Notes: generated by a model from the sequence alone, not told the origin. 64,000 bases of DNA from Alcanivoracaceae bacterium (GCA_029213045.1 JARGPN010000010.1:310001-374000); one strand, 5' to 3'. Shown: positions 54,337 through 63,821, counted from the stretch's first letter. Numbers and translations are program-made.

Positions 54337-55803
54337 CTAATTCTCTCGATGCATTAACAAACTCAGCATTTTCTTGCTTTCTCGATCAAACAATAAAACC
54401 TGCACAGCATAGACTAGCAATCCAACTGAGATCTTGGCGGCCAAGGAGAGCAACGGAGAATCGACAGAGACTTGTCCAACAGCTACATACATGACCATTG
54501 AAAATATGCTGTAGCGGAAAATCTGGCGCCAAGGCAAGGCGATAGAAAGGTGACGAGAAGACAATCTCCAGGCTATAAAGGCGAATGTTATATAGGTCAC
54601 CAATGTCGCAATGGCCGCACCTTTGATTCCGAGCCGAGGCACCAGAATAATATTCAGCACAAGATTGAGTATCGAGGATACGCCGAGAGAGAGCATTAGC
54701 AGCTTGCTTTCCTTCTTAACGTACAGCCCGGCGGCCAAAATAATAATGGCTCCATCCACGATCATTCCCATCACAATATAGGGCACCGTAACAGCGCCCT
54801 CTTGGTACGCGTCAGACGCCATAATTGAAATAAAATCCTGAGCGACCGCAGACAAACCAAACGCGACGGGCAGCGCGGCAAAAACATAGATCTTTAACGA
54901 TTTTGCTAAAAACTCTTCTGTTTTCTCTCGCCCACTTTCAGACCAAATACGCAAATACATGGGCAATATGGCGGCCGCTAACGATGAAATAATAATGGCG
55001 GACACATATTCAGATAAATTGTATGCTGCGGAATATTTTCCAAGCTCTTCAGCGCCTAGCACTAGTTTAATAACATAGCGATCGCCTAAGCTGGCAAAAA
55101 TTCCTGCCATTTCATATCCCAACATCGGCAGGCCAAACATTACCATCGTTCGATACAGTCGAGGCTGGAATTTCCCAACATGCATCTTCTGGCCGGAGAA
55201 TACCGGAACGGCCATGAGGATTAACACCAGCGATTCAGACAGAATCGTTGCGATAAAGAACACCCGCAATGAGGTCTCAATCAGAAGCAGTCCGCCTACA
55301 ACAAATGCTAGGTTTCCATAACGCCCGATCACAGAATAAATCGACACCCATCCGCTTTTTTCCTGCGCACGAAGAATACCGTTAACGCAACTGTGCACCA
55401 CCCTGATAAAAATAAGTGGCGCGGAGAGAATAAAAATATCCAATAAACTTGGCTTGCTCCAAAAAACATGCTCTGCGGTATAAGCAATAAGCAGCCAACA
55501 CACTGTCACCAACAGTCCAGTGGCGGCCATTCCTCCGAGGATGCTTGAATAGTATTGCGGTAGCGTCCATTCGTTTTTTCCGGACCTAGTCTCCGAATAA
55601 AACATAATAATGGAATGCTGGAGGCCTAACTTTCCGGCAGCGACAAGAAAGGCGAGCGTAACGACAACGAGGCTCATGTTGCCGTATTCATCGACACCTA
55701 GAATGCGAGTAAGAATTGGAAACGAGATCAAGCCTGCCAGTGTCACCACGAGCGAGCCCAGCGAGTAATTAGAAACATGTCGCAGAAGATTTTTAAATTG
55801 CAC
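54337..55803 (-). CDS. Polysaccharide flippase (Wzx family)
   Basis: Moves lipid-linked sugar repeats across the inner membrane. The GTG five bases after GGAAGGGG was chosen, giving 488 residues starting MQFKNLLRHVSNYSLGSLVVTLAGLISFPILTRILGVDEYGNMSL. About twelve to fourteen membrane helices follow, with the family pattern ILRAQEKSGWVSIY and LGIKGAAIATLVTYITFAFIAW. No polymerase gene is visible next to it. The glycosyltransferase gene follows on the same strand after about 195 bp. Confidence 0.88.
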   Translation of the reverse strand: MQFKNLLRHVSNYSLGSLVVTLAGLISFPILTRILGVDEYGNMSLVVVTLAFLVAAGKLGLQHSIIMFYSETRSGKNEWTLPQYYSSILGGMAATGLLVTVCWLLIAYTAEHVFWSKPSLLDIFILSAPLIFIRVVHSCVNGILRAQEKSGWVSIYSVIGRYGNLAFVVGGLLLIETSLRVFFIATILSESLVLILMAVPVFSGQKMHVGKFQPRLYRTMVMFGLPMLGYEMAGIFASLGDRYVIKLVLGAEELGKYSAAYNLSEYVSAIIISSLAAAILPMYLRIWSESGREKTEEFLAKSLKIYVFAALPVAFGLSAVAQDFISIMASDAYQEGAVTVPYIVMGMIVDGAIIILAAGLYVKKESKLLMLSLGVSSILNLVLNIILVPRLGIKGAAIATLVTYITFAFIAWRLSSRHLSIALPWRQIFRYSIFSMVMYVAVGQVSVDSPLLSLAAKISVGLLVYAVQVLLFDRESKKMLSLLMHREN

Positions 55804-56293
55804 GCGGACCCCTTCCCTTGTATTCGCGCTCAATCTAGCGGGCGATTGCCGCTCCCTGATATCGAGTGAGTCGCGTGCGCCGCTTACTTATATTAACCGG
55901 CATATTTTTCAGCGCTTCAATGCGAGTGACATCCGACAAGAATGTCTATTCTAAAGCGCTGCGCGCGCATGTTAACGGTAGCAACGAAATGAGTACAGAT
56001 TCACATTATCAATGGTCTAACAGCTTTCCTTTTTTCATCTTAATCTTATCAATGCTACGCAATTAGCATGAGCCGGAAAGATGTCGCAGCTAATCATTAC
56101 GCATCAGATCGAGCTAATCCGCGTGGACAGGCTCTCATGCTCAGTGTCGCTCAACGCACGTTTCAACATTTATACACATTTTACCCGAAACTCCGACTAC
56201 CGATTGGTAGTCATAATCATCGCCACTAAACATTCAAATGATTAGGCCGTATCAATGATTTACATCGGAAAAAAAATGCCCAAGGGGTACATT
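55804..56293. other. 490-bp intergenic region
   Basis: Separates the divergent flippase and small secreted protein genes. AT-rich toward the right. No gene and no clean promoter was seen; a 66-codon open frame at 55866-56066 lacks a ribosome site. Confidence 0.4.
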
Positions 56294-56749
56294 ATGAAAA
56301 AATCAGCGATCAACAGTTTCCTCGCAGCCACTGCAATGGCGTGGCTGTCCCCCGCGACTGCGGGCGAAACATTTCAGACAGTTAACGCCACGGAGAATGC
56401 ATCCAATTCTGAACACAGCGACGCCTTTACATCCATCAACGCTGAGCAACACCAAGACCCTCGTGTTATTCGCTGGCGTTTCAGTCATGCGGAACGTCAG
56501 GCGTTACTGGATTACCTTTATCATCATCCAAATCTTACAGGTGCTGAGGTTTCTAACGCCTTCGTCGCACCAACCAGTATTGAGATCGGGCAAAAATTAT
56601 CATTCGAGCATTTACGCAACGCGCGGGTGGTGCCATCTGCTTTTTCGCCAGCCTCCGCCGAAAGCCGTGCTTCCGTCGTCGACGTCATTATTCAAGGACG
56701 CGTAGTTCGCGTACTCAAGCAATCCCGAGAAGTAATTGATATGGCGTGA
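56294..56749 (+). CDS. Secreted protein of unknown function (151 aa)
   Basis: Starts at the ATG after AAGGGGTACATT, giving a signal peptide (MKKSAINSFLAATAMAWLSPATAG). The mature part has an Asn/Ser-rich start, then RWRFSHAERQALLDYLYHHPNLTGAEVSNAF and a strand-rich end VVDVIIQGRVVRVLKQSREVIDMA. Not recognised. It stands before a small lipoprotein gene on the same strand. Confidence 0.6.
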   Translation: MKKSAINSFLAATAMAWLSPATAGETFQTVNATENASNSEHSDAFTSINAEQHQDPRVIRWRFSHAERQALLDYLYHHPNLTGAEVSNAFVAPTSIEIGQKLSFEHLRNARVVPSAFSPASAESRASVVDVIIQGRVVRVLKQSREVIDMA

Positions 56750-56854
56750 CACACATGCACTGCCTCATTTCGGCACACGCACATCCCGTGGATAGGACAT
56801 AACGTTTCAGAAAATGCATAGCCGCCGAACGAAGAAAACAGTGAAGGATGTATT

Positions 56855-57166
56855 ATGTGTTTTTCCACCGCACCTCACATCAAAGAGCGACGCCGTATAA
56901 GCGTTTTACTTTTTTTATGTTTCGCCCTGATGGTCACGGGCTGCGGAGAAGTTAACCAAGAAGATTTCGAAAGCATAGAAACCGGTATGTCTATTAATGA
57001 AGTCCATGCGTTGCTAGGCCCACCTCAAAGCTCTAGCAGCGGCCAGATCGGTGACTATTTTGGAGTAAGCGATATCTGGTATACCCAGGACTTCATTGTC
57101 ACCGTGCAGTATTTGAATAACGAAGTGAAATTAAAGACAATCGAGATGCGCGATGTCGGCCCATAA
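56855..57166 (+). CDS. Small SmpA/OmlA-like lipoprotein
   Basis: A 103-residue protein with lipobox VTGC (Cys30, after a longer basic start HIKERRRISVLLFLCFALM). The mature part QEDFESIETGMSINEVHALLGPPQSSSS and DIWYTQDFIVTVQYLNNEVKLKTI is the SmpA/OmlA fold, used in BamE and relatives. Not BamE itself by length and context. AAGGA precedes the ATG. Its fold echoes the repeats of the J-domain protein at 3297. Confidence 0.75.
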   Translation: MCFSTAPHIKERRRISVLLFLCFALMVTGCGEVNQEDFESIETGMSINEVHALLGPPQSSSSGQIGDYFGVSDIWYTQDFIVTVQYLNNEVKLKTIEMRDVGP

Positions 57167-57239
57167 AACAACTTATCCCGCTTGTGCGTTTTAAGAATGT
57201 TCAGCGTGCCCTTTGAAGCATCGTAACCCAAAAATATTC

Positions 57240-57282
57240 AGACAATAAAAAAAGGCGCCATCGGCGCCTTTTTTTATTGTCT
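57240..57282. terminator. Bidirectional terminator after coxC
   Basis: Perfect 20-bp stem AGACAATAAAAAAAGGCGCC / GGCGCCTTTTTTTATTGTCT with a 3-base loop; it serves the cox operon and the convergent small lipoprotein gene. Confidence 0.95.
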
Positions 57283-57291
57283 GTGGTGTGA

Positions 57292-58191
57292 TTACAACCA
57301 GTAGACGCATACGTACAAGAACAACCAAACCACGTCTACAAAGTGCCAATACCAAGCGGCAGCTTCATAAGCGAAATGGTTTTCTTTGCTGAAATGTCCT
57401 TTAAGAATACGCAGGAACATGATCAGCAACATGATGGTACCCATGGTCACGTGCATGCCGTGGAAGCCCGTGAGCATAAAGAACAAGCTACCGTAGATGC
57501 CCGCGTTCAGGGTTAGGCCCATTTCGGTGTAAGCGTGGATATATTCTTCAACCTGTAGGAATAAGAAGAAAATACCTAGCAACACGGTGATGCCTTGGAA
57601 CAAGATCAGTTTGCCACGCTCACCCGCAATCAACGCATGGTGTGCAATGGTCAAGGTAATTGAAGACACCAACAGAATCGCAGTGTTGATCGCAGGCAAC
57701 CCCCACGCACCCATTGCTTGGGTTTCACGACCGTCAGGTGTCGTCGTCAGAGGCCACATCGCTTGGAAATTTGGCCACAGCAGTTCGTGCGTCATGGCAT
57801 TGCTGCCTTCGCCACCCAACCAAGGAACGATCAACCAGCGGGTATAGAACATCGCACCAAAAAACGCGGCGAAGAACATAACCTCAGAAAAGATAAACCA
57901 GATCATACCTTGACGGTACGAACCGCTCAGACGGCCTTCATGCAACCCAGTGATAGACTCTTTAATCGTGTCACGCCACCAGAAGAACAGCGTGCCAATC
58001 AACCAGAGCGCGCCGGCAAGCAGAAGATAACCAGCGCCTGTGCCTTGGTGCTTAAGGACGTTCTGCCCGAAATCAGTGCTTTGCTGAATAAAGTTACCTG
58101 CACCCAGCGCGATCATAAACAGACCAATAGATCCGCTTAGGGGCCACGGGCTGCTATCTGGTACGTAATATTTGTTGTTGCTCTCTGCCAT
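57292..58191 (-). CDS. coxC: Cytochrome c oxidase subunit III
   Basis: A 299-residue membrane protein with seven helices. Motifs include WPLSGSIGLFMIALG at the start, FIFSEVMFFAAFFGAMF, and the C-terminal GFHGMHVTMGTIMLLIMFLRI and YEAAAWYWHFVDVVWLFLYVCVYWL. It follows ctaG by 15 bp and ends at a strong terminator. Last gene of the aa3 oxidase operon. Confidence 0.95.
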   Translation of the reverse strand: MAESNNKYYVPDSSPWPLSGSIGLFMIALGAGNFIQQSTDFGQNVLKHQGTGAGYLLLAGALWLIGTLFFWWRDTIKESITGLHEGRLSGSYRQGMIWFIFSEVMFFAAFFGAMFYTRWLIVPWLGGEGSNAMTHELLWPNFQAMWPLTTTPDGRETQAMGAWGLPAINTAILLVSSITLTIAHHALIAGERGKLILFQGITVLLGIFFLFLQVEEYIHAYTEMGLTLNAGIYGSLFFMLTGFHGMHVTMGTIMLLIMFLRILKGHFSKENHFAYEAAAWYWHFVDVVWLFLYVCVYWL

Positions 58192-58206
58192 GGGACCCTT
58201 CTCCTG

Positions 58207-58791
58207 TCAGAACTTGTTGCCGCCGGTGGCGGCTAAATCTTTGCTCTTCTCTGCGCGCTCTGTAACGTTATAGAGCGTGTAGGAAAGCGTAATTTGCGTA
58301 ATGTTTTTCGGTAGCGCCGGATCCAAATAGAAGATCACTGGCATATCCACCGCTTTACCACCGGCAAGTGTTTGCTGATCAAAGCAAAAGCACTGCGTCT
58401 TCTTTAAATAACCCGCCGCCAAACCCGGTGATACAGATGGAACGGCTTGCCCGACCACGGTATCGGCGGCGTCATTTTTCGCGTAAAAATTTACCAGCTT
58501 AATTTCACCTGGATGCACTTTAACGCTGCGCGTTTCCGGGCGAAATTCCCACGGCATGGCGGCATCGGTTTGGGTAACAAATTGCACCTCTACCGTTCGC
58601 GTCTCATCCACTTGTGTGGACGCATCGGCGGCCGTACTGCTGGTTTTTCCGTTGAGTCCAGTAACGTCACAAATAACGTTATACAGCGGCACCATGGCAA
58701 AGCCGAAACCAAACATCAGCGTCGCAGCGATCAATAACTTTTTCACGCTGCGCTGTATGCGCTGATCTAAGTTCGGCTGTTGCTCTGCCAC
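58207..58791 (-). CDS. ctaG: Copper chaperone CtaG (Cox11)
   Basis: A membrane-anchored protein that delivers copper to the CuB site of subunit I. The GTG eight bases after GGAG gives a 194-residue protein (VAEQQPNLDQ start); an earlier TTG would overlap coxA by 26 bases. One helix (about 17-38, LLIAATLMFGFGFAMVPLYNVICDVTG) is followed by the periplasmic domain with the copper motif TQCFCFDQQ and the closing TLSYTLYNV. Confidence 0.92.
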   Translation of the reverse strand: MAEQQPNLDQRIQRSVKKLLIAATLMFGFGFAMVPLYNVICDVTGLNGKTSSTAADASTQVDETRTVEVQFVTQTDAAMPWEFRPETRSVKVHPGEIKLVNFYAKNDAADTVVGQAVPSVSPGLAAGYLKKTQCFCFDQQTLAGGKAVDMPVIFYLDPALPKNITQITLSYTLYNVTERAEKSKDLAATGGNKF

Positions 58792-58808
58792 GTTAGGCTC
58801 CGCTGCGC

Positions 58809-58829
58809 GCCAGTTATTTAATAACTGGC
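58809..58829. repeat. Palindrome at the coxA stop codon
   Basis: GCCAGTTATT, one central base, AATAACTGGC: a perfect 10-bp inverted repeat with no loop room beyond one base, covering the coxA stop codon and 18 bp before the ctaG start. Confidence 0.6.
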
Positions 58830-60427
58830 GGTGTGTCAAACGTGTGGAAAGGCGCCGGAGAAGGAACCGTCCACTCTAGATCTTCTTCAGGTGCATCCCA
58901 TGGGTTTGCTGGCGCTTTCTCGCCCTTCTTCATTGCGCACAGAATAGCAACAACGAGGAAGATCAACTGAGAAACACCGAACCAGAAGGCACCGATCGAA
59001 ATCCAGAAGTTATAATCTGCGAACTGCAATGCATAGTCAGCATAACGACGCGGCATGCCCGCCAATCCAACAAAGTGCATTGGGAAGAACAGCAAGTTCA
59101 CGGACAGCAGTGAGCTCCAGAAATGCAGTTCACCGAGGATTTTGTTTGGCATAACACCAGACCACTTAGGCAACCAGTAGTATGCCGCCGCCATGATTGA
59201 GAACACCGCACCACTTACCAGTACGTAATGGAAATGCGCCACTACGAAGTAGGTGTCGTGATACTGGAAGTCCACTGGAGTAATTGCGAGCATCAAGCCG
59301 GACAAGCCGCCGCAGGTGAACAAAATCACAAATGCGATCGCCCACTTCATTGGCAGCTCAAATGTCATCGAGCCGCGCCACATGGTGGCCATCCAGTTAA
59401 AGACTTTTACGCCGGTCGGAACAGAAATCAGCATGGTCATGTACATAAAGAACAACGTACCGGCCAACGGCATACCAACGGTAAACATGTGGTGCGCCCA
59501 TACAACGAACGACAGCAATGCGATCGACGCTGTTGCATAAACCATGGAGGCATAACCGAACAATTGCTTACGCGCAAAGACCGGGATAATTGACGACACC
59601 ACACCGAAGCTTGGCAGAATCATAATGTAAACTTCAGGGTGCCCGAAGAACCAGAATATGTGCTGGAATAATACTGGGTCACCGCCGCCAGCCGCACTAA
59701 AGAAGCTAGTACCAAAATGACGATCCGTCAGCATCATGGTGACTGCGCCGGCCAATACTGGCATTACAGCTACCAACAAGAACGCAGTGATTAACCAAGT
59801 CCAAACGAACAGCGGCATTTTCATCATTGTCATGCCAGGCGCACGCAAGTTGAAAACAGTCACCACAACGTTGATCGCGCCCATGATCGACGAAATACCC
59901 ATCATGTGCACAGACAAGATGAACAGGTCAGTCGAGGCAGGACCGTATGTAGTAGAAAGCGGCGCGTAGAACGTCCAACCGAAGTTTGGTGCGCTTGGGT
60001 TACCTTCACCGAAAGCACTCATCAACACAGAGCTGATCAAAATGGTGAATGCGAAAGGCAGAATCCAGAAAGACCAGTTGTTCATGCGCGGCAACGCCAT
60101 ATCTGGCGCACCGATCATCAACGGGATCATCCAGTTAGCCAAACCAACGAAGGCAGGCATGATGGCACCAAACACCATCACCAGACCATGAACGGTGGTC
60201 ATCTGGTTGAAGAATTCTGGATCAACTACTTGCATACCTGGGTACATCAGCTCGGCGCGAATTACTAACGCCAGCAAGCCGCCGATCAAAAACATGGCGA
60301 AGCTGAACCACAAGTAAAGAGTACCGATGTCTTTATGGTTGGTAGAGAACAACCAACGTTTTAAGCCATGCGGAGCGTGGTGGTGATCATCGTGGTGATC
60401 GTGATGTTCTGCGGTCGTAGCAGTCAT
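58814..60427 (-). CDS. coxA: Cytochrome c oxidase subunit I
   Basis: The catalytic subunit of an aa3-type oxidase. The 537-residue protein has twelve helices and the family motifs FSTNHKDIGTLYLWFS, TVHGLVMVFGAIMPAFVGLANW, WFFGHPEVYIMILPSFGVVSS with the His-Tyr cross-link partners, AHHMFTVGM, and HDTYFVVAHFHYVLVSGAVF with the haem-binding histidines. The N-terminus is His-rich (HHDHHDDHHH). It lies 14 bp after coxB. Confidence 0.97.
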   Translation of the reverse strand: MTATTAEHHDHHDDHHHAPHGLKRWLFSTNHKDIGTLYLWFSFAMFLIGGLLALVIRAELMYPGMQVVDPEFFNQMTTVHGLVMVFGAIMPAFVGLANWMIPLMIGAPDMALPRMNNWSFWILPFAFTILISSVLMSAFGEGNPSAPNFGWTFYAPLSTTYGPASTDLFILSVHMMGISSIMGAINVVVTVFNLRAPGMTMMKMPLFVWTWLITAFLLVAVMPVLAGAVTMMLTDRHFGTSFFSAAGGGDPVLFQHIFWFFGHPEVYIMILPSFGVVSSIIPVFARKQLFGYASMVYATASIALLSFVVWAHHMFTVGMPLAGTLFFMYMTMLISVPTGVKVFNWMATMWRGSMTFELPMKWAIAFVILFTCGGLSGLMLAITPVDFQYHDTYFVVAHFHYVLVSGAVFSIMAAAYYWLPKWSGVMPNKILGELHFWSSLLSVNLLFFPMHFVGLAGMPRRYADYALQFADYNFWISIGAFWFGVSQLIFLVVAILCAMKKGEKAPANPWDAPEEDLEWTVPSPAPFHTFDTPPVIK

Positions 60428-60441
60428 TGTCGTCCCCTCCC

Positions 60442-61644
60442 TTACTTCGCAACGTCGGCGGGTTGAATCAGATCGCCGGTGTTATTGCCCCAAGCGTTAC
60501 GCTCGTAGGTAATGACGGCAGCAATATCTTTTGGTGTCAGCTGAGCTTTGAAGCTCGGCATCGCATTTCGGCCGTTAACCAGCACGTGAATGTGATCTTC
60601 GCGGTGCTCAGCTTGGGTCGCCATTTCAGACCCAACAAAGGTTGGCCCAATGCCGCCTTCACCGTTTGCACCATGACACAAGGCACACGATGCGGCGTAC
60701 TTCTGCTCACCGAGTTTCATTGCATCATCAAGGCTAGCAAAAGGCGTTAAGTCTGGACCTGATGCGGCTTTTTCTTTTTCGTCCGCAAGCCAAGTTGCGA
60801 ACTCGTCTTGGGTCACAACTTTTACTTCGATCGGCATAAAGGCGTGGTTTTTGCCACACAGCTCAGCACACTGACCGTAGTAGGTGCCTTCTTGACCTTC
60901 AGGAATATTGGTCCAGATTTCGTTTACGAATCCAGGGATGGCGTCTTTTTTGAAGCCAAAGTCTGGAACATAAAACGAATGGATAACGTCGTCTGCCGTC
61001 ACCAAGAAACGTACTTTCACACCTGATGGAACCACCAACGCTTTGTCGGCTTCAAGCATGTAGTTGTAGTCTTTTTCTGGTGATTCTTTTCCGTAATTTT
61101 CAGCCGCTGTGCCGTAAGGGAACAGGCCGCCTTCCAACGCAGGCGTATTAAACTGATCCGCCGGCGTTTTTAGGTTAGAAAAGAAAAAGACGCCAACGTC
61201 GTTGTCGTCTTTATAAGAAAGATACTCGTAGCTCCATTTCCAGCGATAGCCTGTCACCTTAACGGTTAGCTCAGAAGCGCTGGTGTCATCCAAGTTGATC
61301 AGCACGCGTGTCGCAGGAATCGCCATGGCAATCAGGATGAAGAATGGAATAATGGTCCAGACCACCTCAAGCAAAACATGCTCGTGGAAATCGGCCGCCT
61401 TAGGACGCTTGCTGCGTCGATGCGCGAACACCGAATACATGATCAAGCCGAATACGGCGAGGCCGATGGCGGAAACAATCCAGAGGATGATCATGTGCAG
61501 GTCATAGACTTCTTGACTGACCTGGGTAACCCCTTGGCGGAGGTTATGGTCGGACCTTTCGGCCCAGTCGCTGGCTACAGCAAAACCGCTGAACATCAGC
61601 AGGCTTAGCGCGGCACTCACGCGGCGGAACAGTGTTGACTGCAT
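60442..61644 (-). CDS. coxB: Cytochrome c oxidase subunit II with fused cytochrome c
   Basis: The start after GGGAGC gives 400 residues: a signal peptide (MQSTLFRRVSAALSLLMFSGFAVAS), two helices near 55-120, the CuA domain with GQCAELCGKNHAFM at about 257-270, and a C-terminal cytochrome c domain with one haem site CALCH near 320 and the axial Met in NGRNAMPSF. The fusion brings the electron donor haem to the enzyme, as in caa3 oxidases. First gene of the operon; a longer upstream reading lacks family support. Confidence 0.95.
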   Translation of the reverse strand: MQSTLFRRVSAALSLLMFSGFAVASDWAERSDHNLRQGVTQVSQEVYDLHMIILWIVSAIGLAVFGLIMYSVFAHRRSKRPKAADFHEHVLLEVVWTIIPFFILIAMAIPATRVLINLDDTSASELTVKVTGYRWKWSYEYLSYKDDNDVGVFFFSNLKTPADQFNTPALEGGLFPYGTAAENYGKESPEKDYNYMLEADKALVVPSGVKVRFLVTADDVIHSFYVPDFGFKKDAIPGFVNEIWTNIPEGQEGTYYGQCAELCGKNHAFMPIEVKVVTQDEFATWLADEKEKAASGPDLTPFASLDDAMKLGEQKYAASCALCHGANGEGGIGPTFVGSEMATQAEHREDHIHVLVNGRNAMPSFKAQLTPKDIAAVITYERNAWGNNTGDLIQPADVAK

Positions 61645-62174
61645 TGCGTATGCTCCCTCTTTTCCCCAAGCACCAGCCTTAATGGGCAAGCGCACGTTTG
61701 CTGCTGGCCGGGTGAGCGGCCTGGAAAGCGTTTCAGGATTGATGCGGGTGGCGACGGCCAGGTCCGTGGCTTGCCTACGGCTCGATCGGGGGTTGACCAA
61801 ACCATGCGGACCCGAAAAACGCTAAACCCACGCATAAAACCATGAATTTTAAGAAGTTCTCGCTTTCCGAGTGCGGCATTTCGCCCCACCCTGCATTGTG
61901 GGCGCTAACTCTAGACATTCAGGGTTGCAAAGTCCAGACGAAAAACAAGGGTTTTGCGCCCCTTTTGACGCATTTTTGTCCACCTATTCAAGCGCTTCAA
62001 ACAGAAACCTCGACCAGCACAATCATCGCAATCTAAGCAGCGTCTTTTTTGTCTCTTGTGGTATGCTTGCGCGCCTCGCCGGCAGCCACGTCATGACACC
62101 CTTGTGCTAAGTCCGTGGCGCAGCATCTATGCCGCAGCGAAACATCCCATTATTAAAGTATTTCGGTTAGTCCA
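61645..62174. other. 530-bp divergent region before coxB and the DUF1820 gene
   Basis: No gene seen. It must contain the cox promoter on the left side; no clear sigma-70 match stood out there. On the right, GGTATGCT near 62061 could be a -10 for the DUF1820 gene, with a long leader. A strong hairpin was not found. Confidence 0.4.
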
Positions 62175-62513
62175 ATGAGTAATCCCCGACAAATATACAA
62201 AGTCATCTTCCTGAATCAGGGACAGATTTATGAAATCTATGCCACTCAGATTTATCAGGGTGAGCTGTATGGGTTTATTGAAGTTGAAGAGTTTCTCTTT
62301 GGTGAGCGCGCGCAAATGGTGGTTGACCCGTCAGAAGAGCGCCTGAAGAATGAGTTCGCTGATGTGAAACGCTCATTTATTCCAATGCAGTCGATTATTC
62401 GCATTGATGAAGTAGAAAAAGAAGGTATTGCTAAAGTCATTGATGCGGGCGGCGGCAACGTGGCGGCCTTTCCAATGAATTTCGGCCCCGGCGGCAAAGG
62501 GAAAAAGTCTTAA
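62175..62513 (+). CDS. DUF1820 family protein
   Basis: A 112-residue protein with the family sequence NPRQIYKVIFLNQGQIYEIYATQIYQGELYGFIEVEEFLFGE and KRSFIPMQSIIRIDEVEKEG, ending in a Gly/Lys tail. Function not established. Occurs widely in gammaproteobacteria. Upstream of it is the cox promoter region; the following gene is convergent. Confidence 0.9.
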   Translation: MSNPRQIYKVIFLNQGQIYEIYATQIYQGELYGFIEVEEFLFGERAQMVVDPSEERLKNEFADVKRSFIPMQSIIRIDEVEKEGIAKVIDAGGGNVAAFPMNFGPGGKGKKS

Positions 62514-62534
62514 GCCGCGCGAACCAATCAATAG

Positions 62535-63329
62535 CTACTTGCCAACCAGCGGCATCGGCACGCCATACTTCGCATAAATCGCCGCCAGCATCCCGCTGGC
62601 GCGCAGCTTTTCCCAGCCTTCATTGTACATGTTAATAAATCGGGCGCCACGATCCGCCACGTTGTTGCAGGCAAAATAGAAAGGCTCGCTAGCACTAATA
62701 CGCCCCGCTTCAATCACCAAATTCGTCGCGCCCACCTGCTCCAAGACGTGCATCATCACCAATGGCGACGCCACCAGTGTCTGCACTCGACCTGCCAACA
62801 GCATCTGTAGGTTGCGCTGCAACGGCTCTCGACCGTGCGATATGTGAACATTAGGAGGGCGGAGGGCGAGCCAATTGTCGACTTCCGCGCCGTAGGAGTA
62901 ATCCGCGATGACAGCAATCGTTGTGCCATCTAATGAGGCGGGGCCTTTGTATCGCCAAGGATTTTCCGCCAGCACATAAAACGCCGCGGTGTCATAAGCC
63001 AGAGGATACTTCGGAAAGAGCAAGCCTCTACCCTCACTTTTATAGCTGCCCACTACGCAATCAACGTCGCCGCTGTAGGTTAAATCCAGCGAACGCGCCC
63101 ATCCCATCAACTCATAGTCGACATCGACATGTTCGCGGGTGAATATTTCGCGGAGCACTTCGATAGAGAAACCGGGAAGAGCAGCTTGCGGCTCACCGTT
63201 AATCGGGAACCACTCATCGGCACGCACTATTACAACGTCGTCATCAAGAGACTGGCCGCACGCGACAGCACTGAAACAAAGCAGGAAAACCGGCAAGCTG
63301 ATGGCCAACAGTTTACGTAATTGACCCAC
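62535..63329 (-). CDS. Periplasmic solute-binding protein (family 3-like)
   Basis: A 264-residue exported protein. The GTG after GGAGATAGAC was chosen; it gives a signal peptide (MGQLRKLLAISLPVFLLCFSAVACG). The mature part has VIVRADEWFPINGEPQAALPGFSIEVLREIF, the start of the amino-acid-binding fold, DVDCVVGSYKSEGRGLLFP and ISASEPFYFACNN near the end. No permease or ATPase gene is adjacent, so it may act as an orphan binding protein or a sensor partner. Ligand unknown. Confidence 0.78.
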   Translation of the reverse strand: MGQLRKLLAISLPVFLLCFSAVACGQSLDDDVVIVRADEWFPINGEPQAALPGFSIEVLREIFTREHVDVDYELMGWARSLDLTYSGDVDCVVGSYKSEGRGLLFPKYPLAYDTAAFYVLAENPWRYKGPASLDGTTIAVIADYSYGAEVDNWLALRPPNVHISHGREPLQRNLQMLLAGRVQTLVASPLVMMHVLEQVGATNLVIEAGRISASEPFYFACNNVADRGARFINMYNEGWEKLRASGMLAAIYAKYGVPMPLVGK

Positions 63330-63397
63330 GTCTATCTCCGCCACAACAAGAAGTTGAATTCAGTCTATGCCGTTGCCGCACGCCCGGGAAAGCAATT

Positions 63398-63676
63398 TTA
63401 AGGCGCCGCAGCACCTTCGCTAGCGGGCTCTGCTTGCTGACCAATCGGCTGACCGTAGCGCTCGCCAGGATTGACGTCGTGCGGGGTAACCCAGCCCATG
63501 TACATCGACAGTAGCAAGAACAGAAATATCACTACGGAAAAGCCAATACGCCATGTTAACGCGCGCACTGTTTTTCCTTCACCGCCCTCGTCGCGCATCA
63601 TCGATGTGAGTGCGCGAAATAACGACACCACCGCGGCAACCAACAACACCAACACCAACACCTTTACCCACCACAT
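63398..63676 (-). CDS. DUF2909 twin-transmembrane protein
   Basis: A 92-residue protein from the ATG after GGAGG (MWWVKVLVLVLLVAAVVSLFRALTSMMRDEGGEGKTVRALTWRIGFSVVIFLFLLLSMYMGW): two membrane helices and a polar tail. Members lie beside cytochrome oxidase and SURF1 genes in other gammaproteobacteria, which suggests an oxidase assembly role, not shown. Divergent from SURF1 here. Confidence 0.85.
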   Translation of the reverse strand: MWWVKVLVLVLLVAAVVSLFRALTSMMRDEGGEGKTVRALTWRIGFSVVIFLFLLLSMYMGWVTPHDVNPGERYGQPIGQQAEPASEGAAAP

Positions 63677-63821
63677 CGTTAACGCCTCCGGCAGCTCACG
63701 TGAAATTCTGTAAATAGCGCTCATTGGCCGTGCAATCACTCCACGACCGGCTACAATGGCCGCCCATTCTAGCGGCTGGGTGAGAAACTGCAGTGAATCT
63801 TTTCTCCGCAAGGACACCATT

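Noticed and set aside
55866-56066. 66-codon frame in the 490-bp gap after the flippase gene
   Set aside because: No ribosome site and composition like non-coding sequence.
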